From positions 1,363,248 through 1,427,247 of the forward strand of contig NW_023503592.1 in NCBI RefSeq assembly GCF_014529535.1: a stretch of 64,000 bases of DNA, given 5' to 3'. The translations under genes were made by a program, and so were the position numbers. Below are positions 63,291 to 64,000 of this stretch, one piece after another (position 1 is the stretch's first letter; each line of letters begins with the position of its first letter). This stretch comes from Bradysia coprophila (lineage: Eukaryota > Arthropoda > Insecta > Diptera > Sciaridae). The notes beneath the pieces were generated by a model. The model searched no databases and was not told where the DNA came from. It saw only the letters and a program-made list of their open reading frames with translations.

Positions 63291-64000
63291 ATATAAGCAA
63301 CCAAATTGACGGGAAATACTCTTACCAGTAAGGTAATGAAGCGTCCAAAATTCACCGAGGGTAGCCTAAAAGTTTATTTCTGAAAATGTAATAGTGTAGT
63401 CGATAACGCAAATTCTGTTAAGGAACGTTTACCGAGGGAGTTCCGGCAAAAGAGTGATTGGAGTTGGGTACATCGAAGAAACAATTTTCTGAAGAAGAGA
63501 CAAAAAATTCCTCCTCGTCCTTCCTCTCCCCACCCAGAGCCGCCGGATTAACCATATGGGCTAGGGGGGCCCGGCCCACTGGCGCTGGAAAAAAGTGGCG
63601 CTGGGATTTCCATCATGAACCAAGTAGAGGGAAGGCGATACAAACGAACTATGGCTCAAATGAAATCTTGTTGGGCTGTTATGGCTCTTACAAAAAATTT
63701 CTCCGAAGTGGTCGTGAAAACATTTTTTTATCAATAATTCCAACGATGACATAAAGCACTATCCATTGATACCCCACTCGACCATAGCCATTAAATTTTG
63801 GAAAATCGTTGAACCATGACGTTCCCCAAATAACGTTTTTTCGAGTGACTTCCTCAAGCTGACTTCCTCTAGATGATAATTAATAAAACTAAAGTGATAC
63901 AGCCGGAAGATGTGTCGTAGCTAGTAGCAGAGCTGTGGTCATAGATCTTTATTGTAGAGGCCAGACTGACAAAATAGACCAAAATTCTAAGATTTTCATA
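63291..64000. other. no clear gene at window end
   Basis: A 98-codon frame at 63458-63754 crosses a GC-rich block (63540-63600) with no recognisable domain. CATTGATACCCCACTCGACC at about 63766 resembles text inside the 15503-16245 element. The strand and nature of this segment are unclear. Confidence 0.4.

Noticed and set aside
63458..63754. 98-codon frame near the window end
   Set aside because: Low-complexity, GC-rich start and no recognisable domain.

Overview
This window looks like nuclear DNA from an AT-rich, repeat-heavy insect genome. A nematoceran fly (for example a fungus gnat) is my best guess, but that is an inference. The evidence is eukaryotic gene structure (GT-AG introns, AATAAA signals), an insect-type divergent ionotropic receptor, C2H2 zinc-finger genes, and a dense load of Helitron, non-LTR and foldback/MITE DNA. 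I see no bacterial operon, no CRISPR array and no evident virus.

Host genes I can support, left to right: (1) the 3' part of an RNF34/rififylin-like RING E3 ligase (984-4529, +); (2) a decayed, partly inverted C2H2 zinc-finger locus (10777-11810); (3) a small tyrosine-kinase-like gene on the minus strand (13062-14192) with intact introns, one frameshift and altered HRD and DFG motifs; (4) an intact intronless ionotropic receptor (32897-34639, +); (5) an intact 16-finger C2H2 protein (43001-45238, -); (6) a five-exon glycolipid transfer protein gene (50390-57980, +); (7) a four-exon TMEM17-family ciliary transition-zone gene (59570-60832, -), tail to tail with the GLTP gene. Genes 6 and 7 only become visible when exons are joined.

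Most of the remainder is mobile DNA. There is a Helitron with eight exons (21656-26365) cut short by a minus-strand reverse transcriptase element with a restriction-like endonuclease motif (about 26363-28435). One RTE-like non-LTR family has three large copies (39629-40279, 41100-42475, 61101-62131), a 118-bp 5'-truncated insertion with a clean target duplication (47289-47406) and old remnants (14640-18140). Several elements have measurable ends and target duplications: 15158-17669 (2.5 kb, splitting the old RT), 18710-19719 (8-bp duplication), 31158-31453 (8-bp duplication), 32249-32464 (TTAA) and 37574-37723 (TA).

Two themes stand out. First, many long foldback elements have arms of 80-240 bp, several of them inside introns. 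Second, a dispersed family carries a palindromic terminal module (core CCCCGTACGAAGTAC) and a tandem array of about 144-bp monomers (9393-10545 and 55735-56760). One copy is the innermost of three nested elements filling GLTP intron 4. I could not assign this family to a known transposon superfamily by eye. It is the best candidate here for something undescribed.
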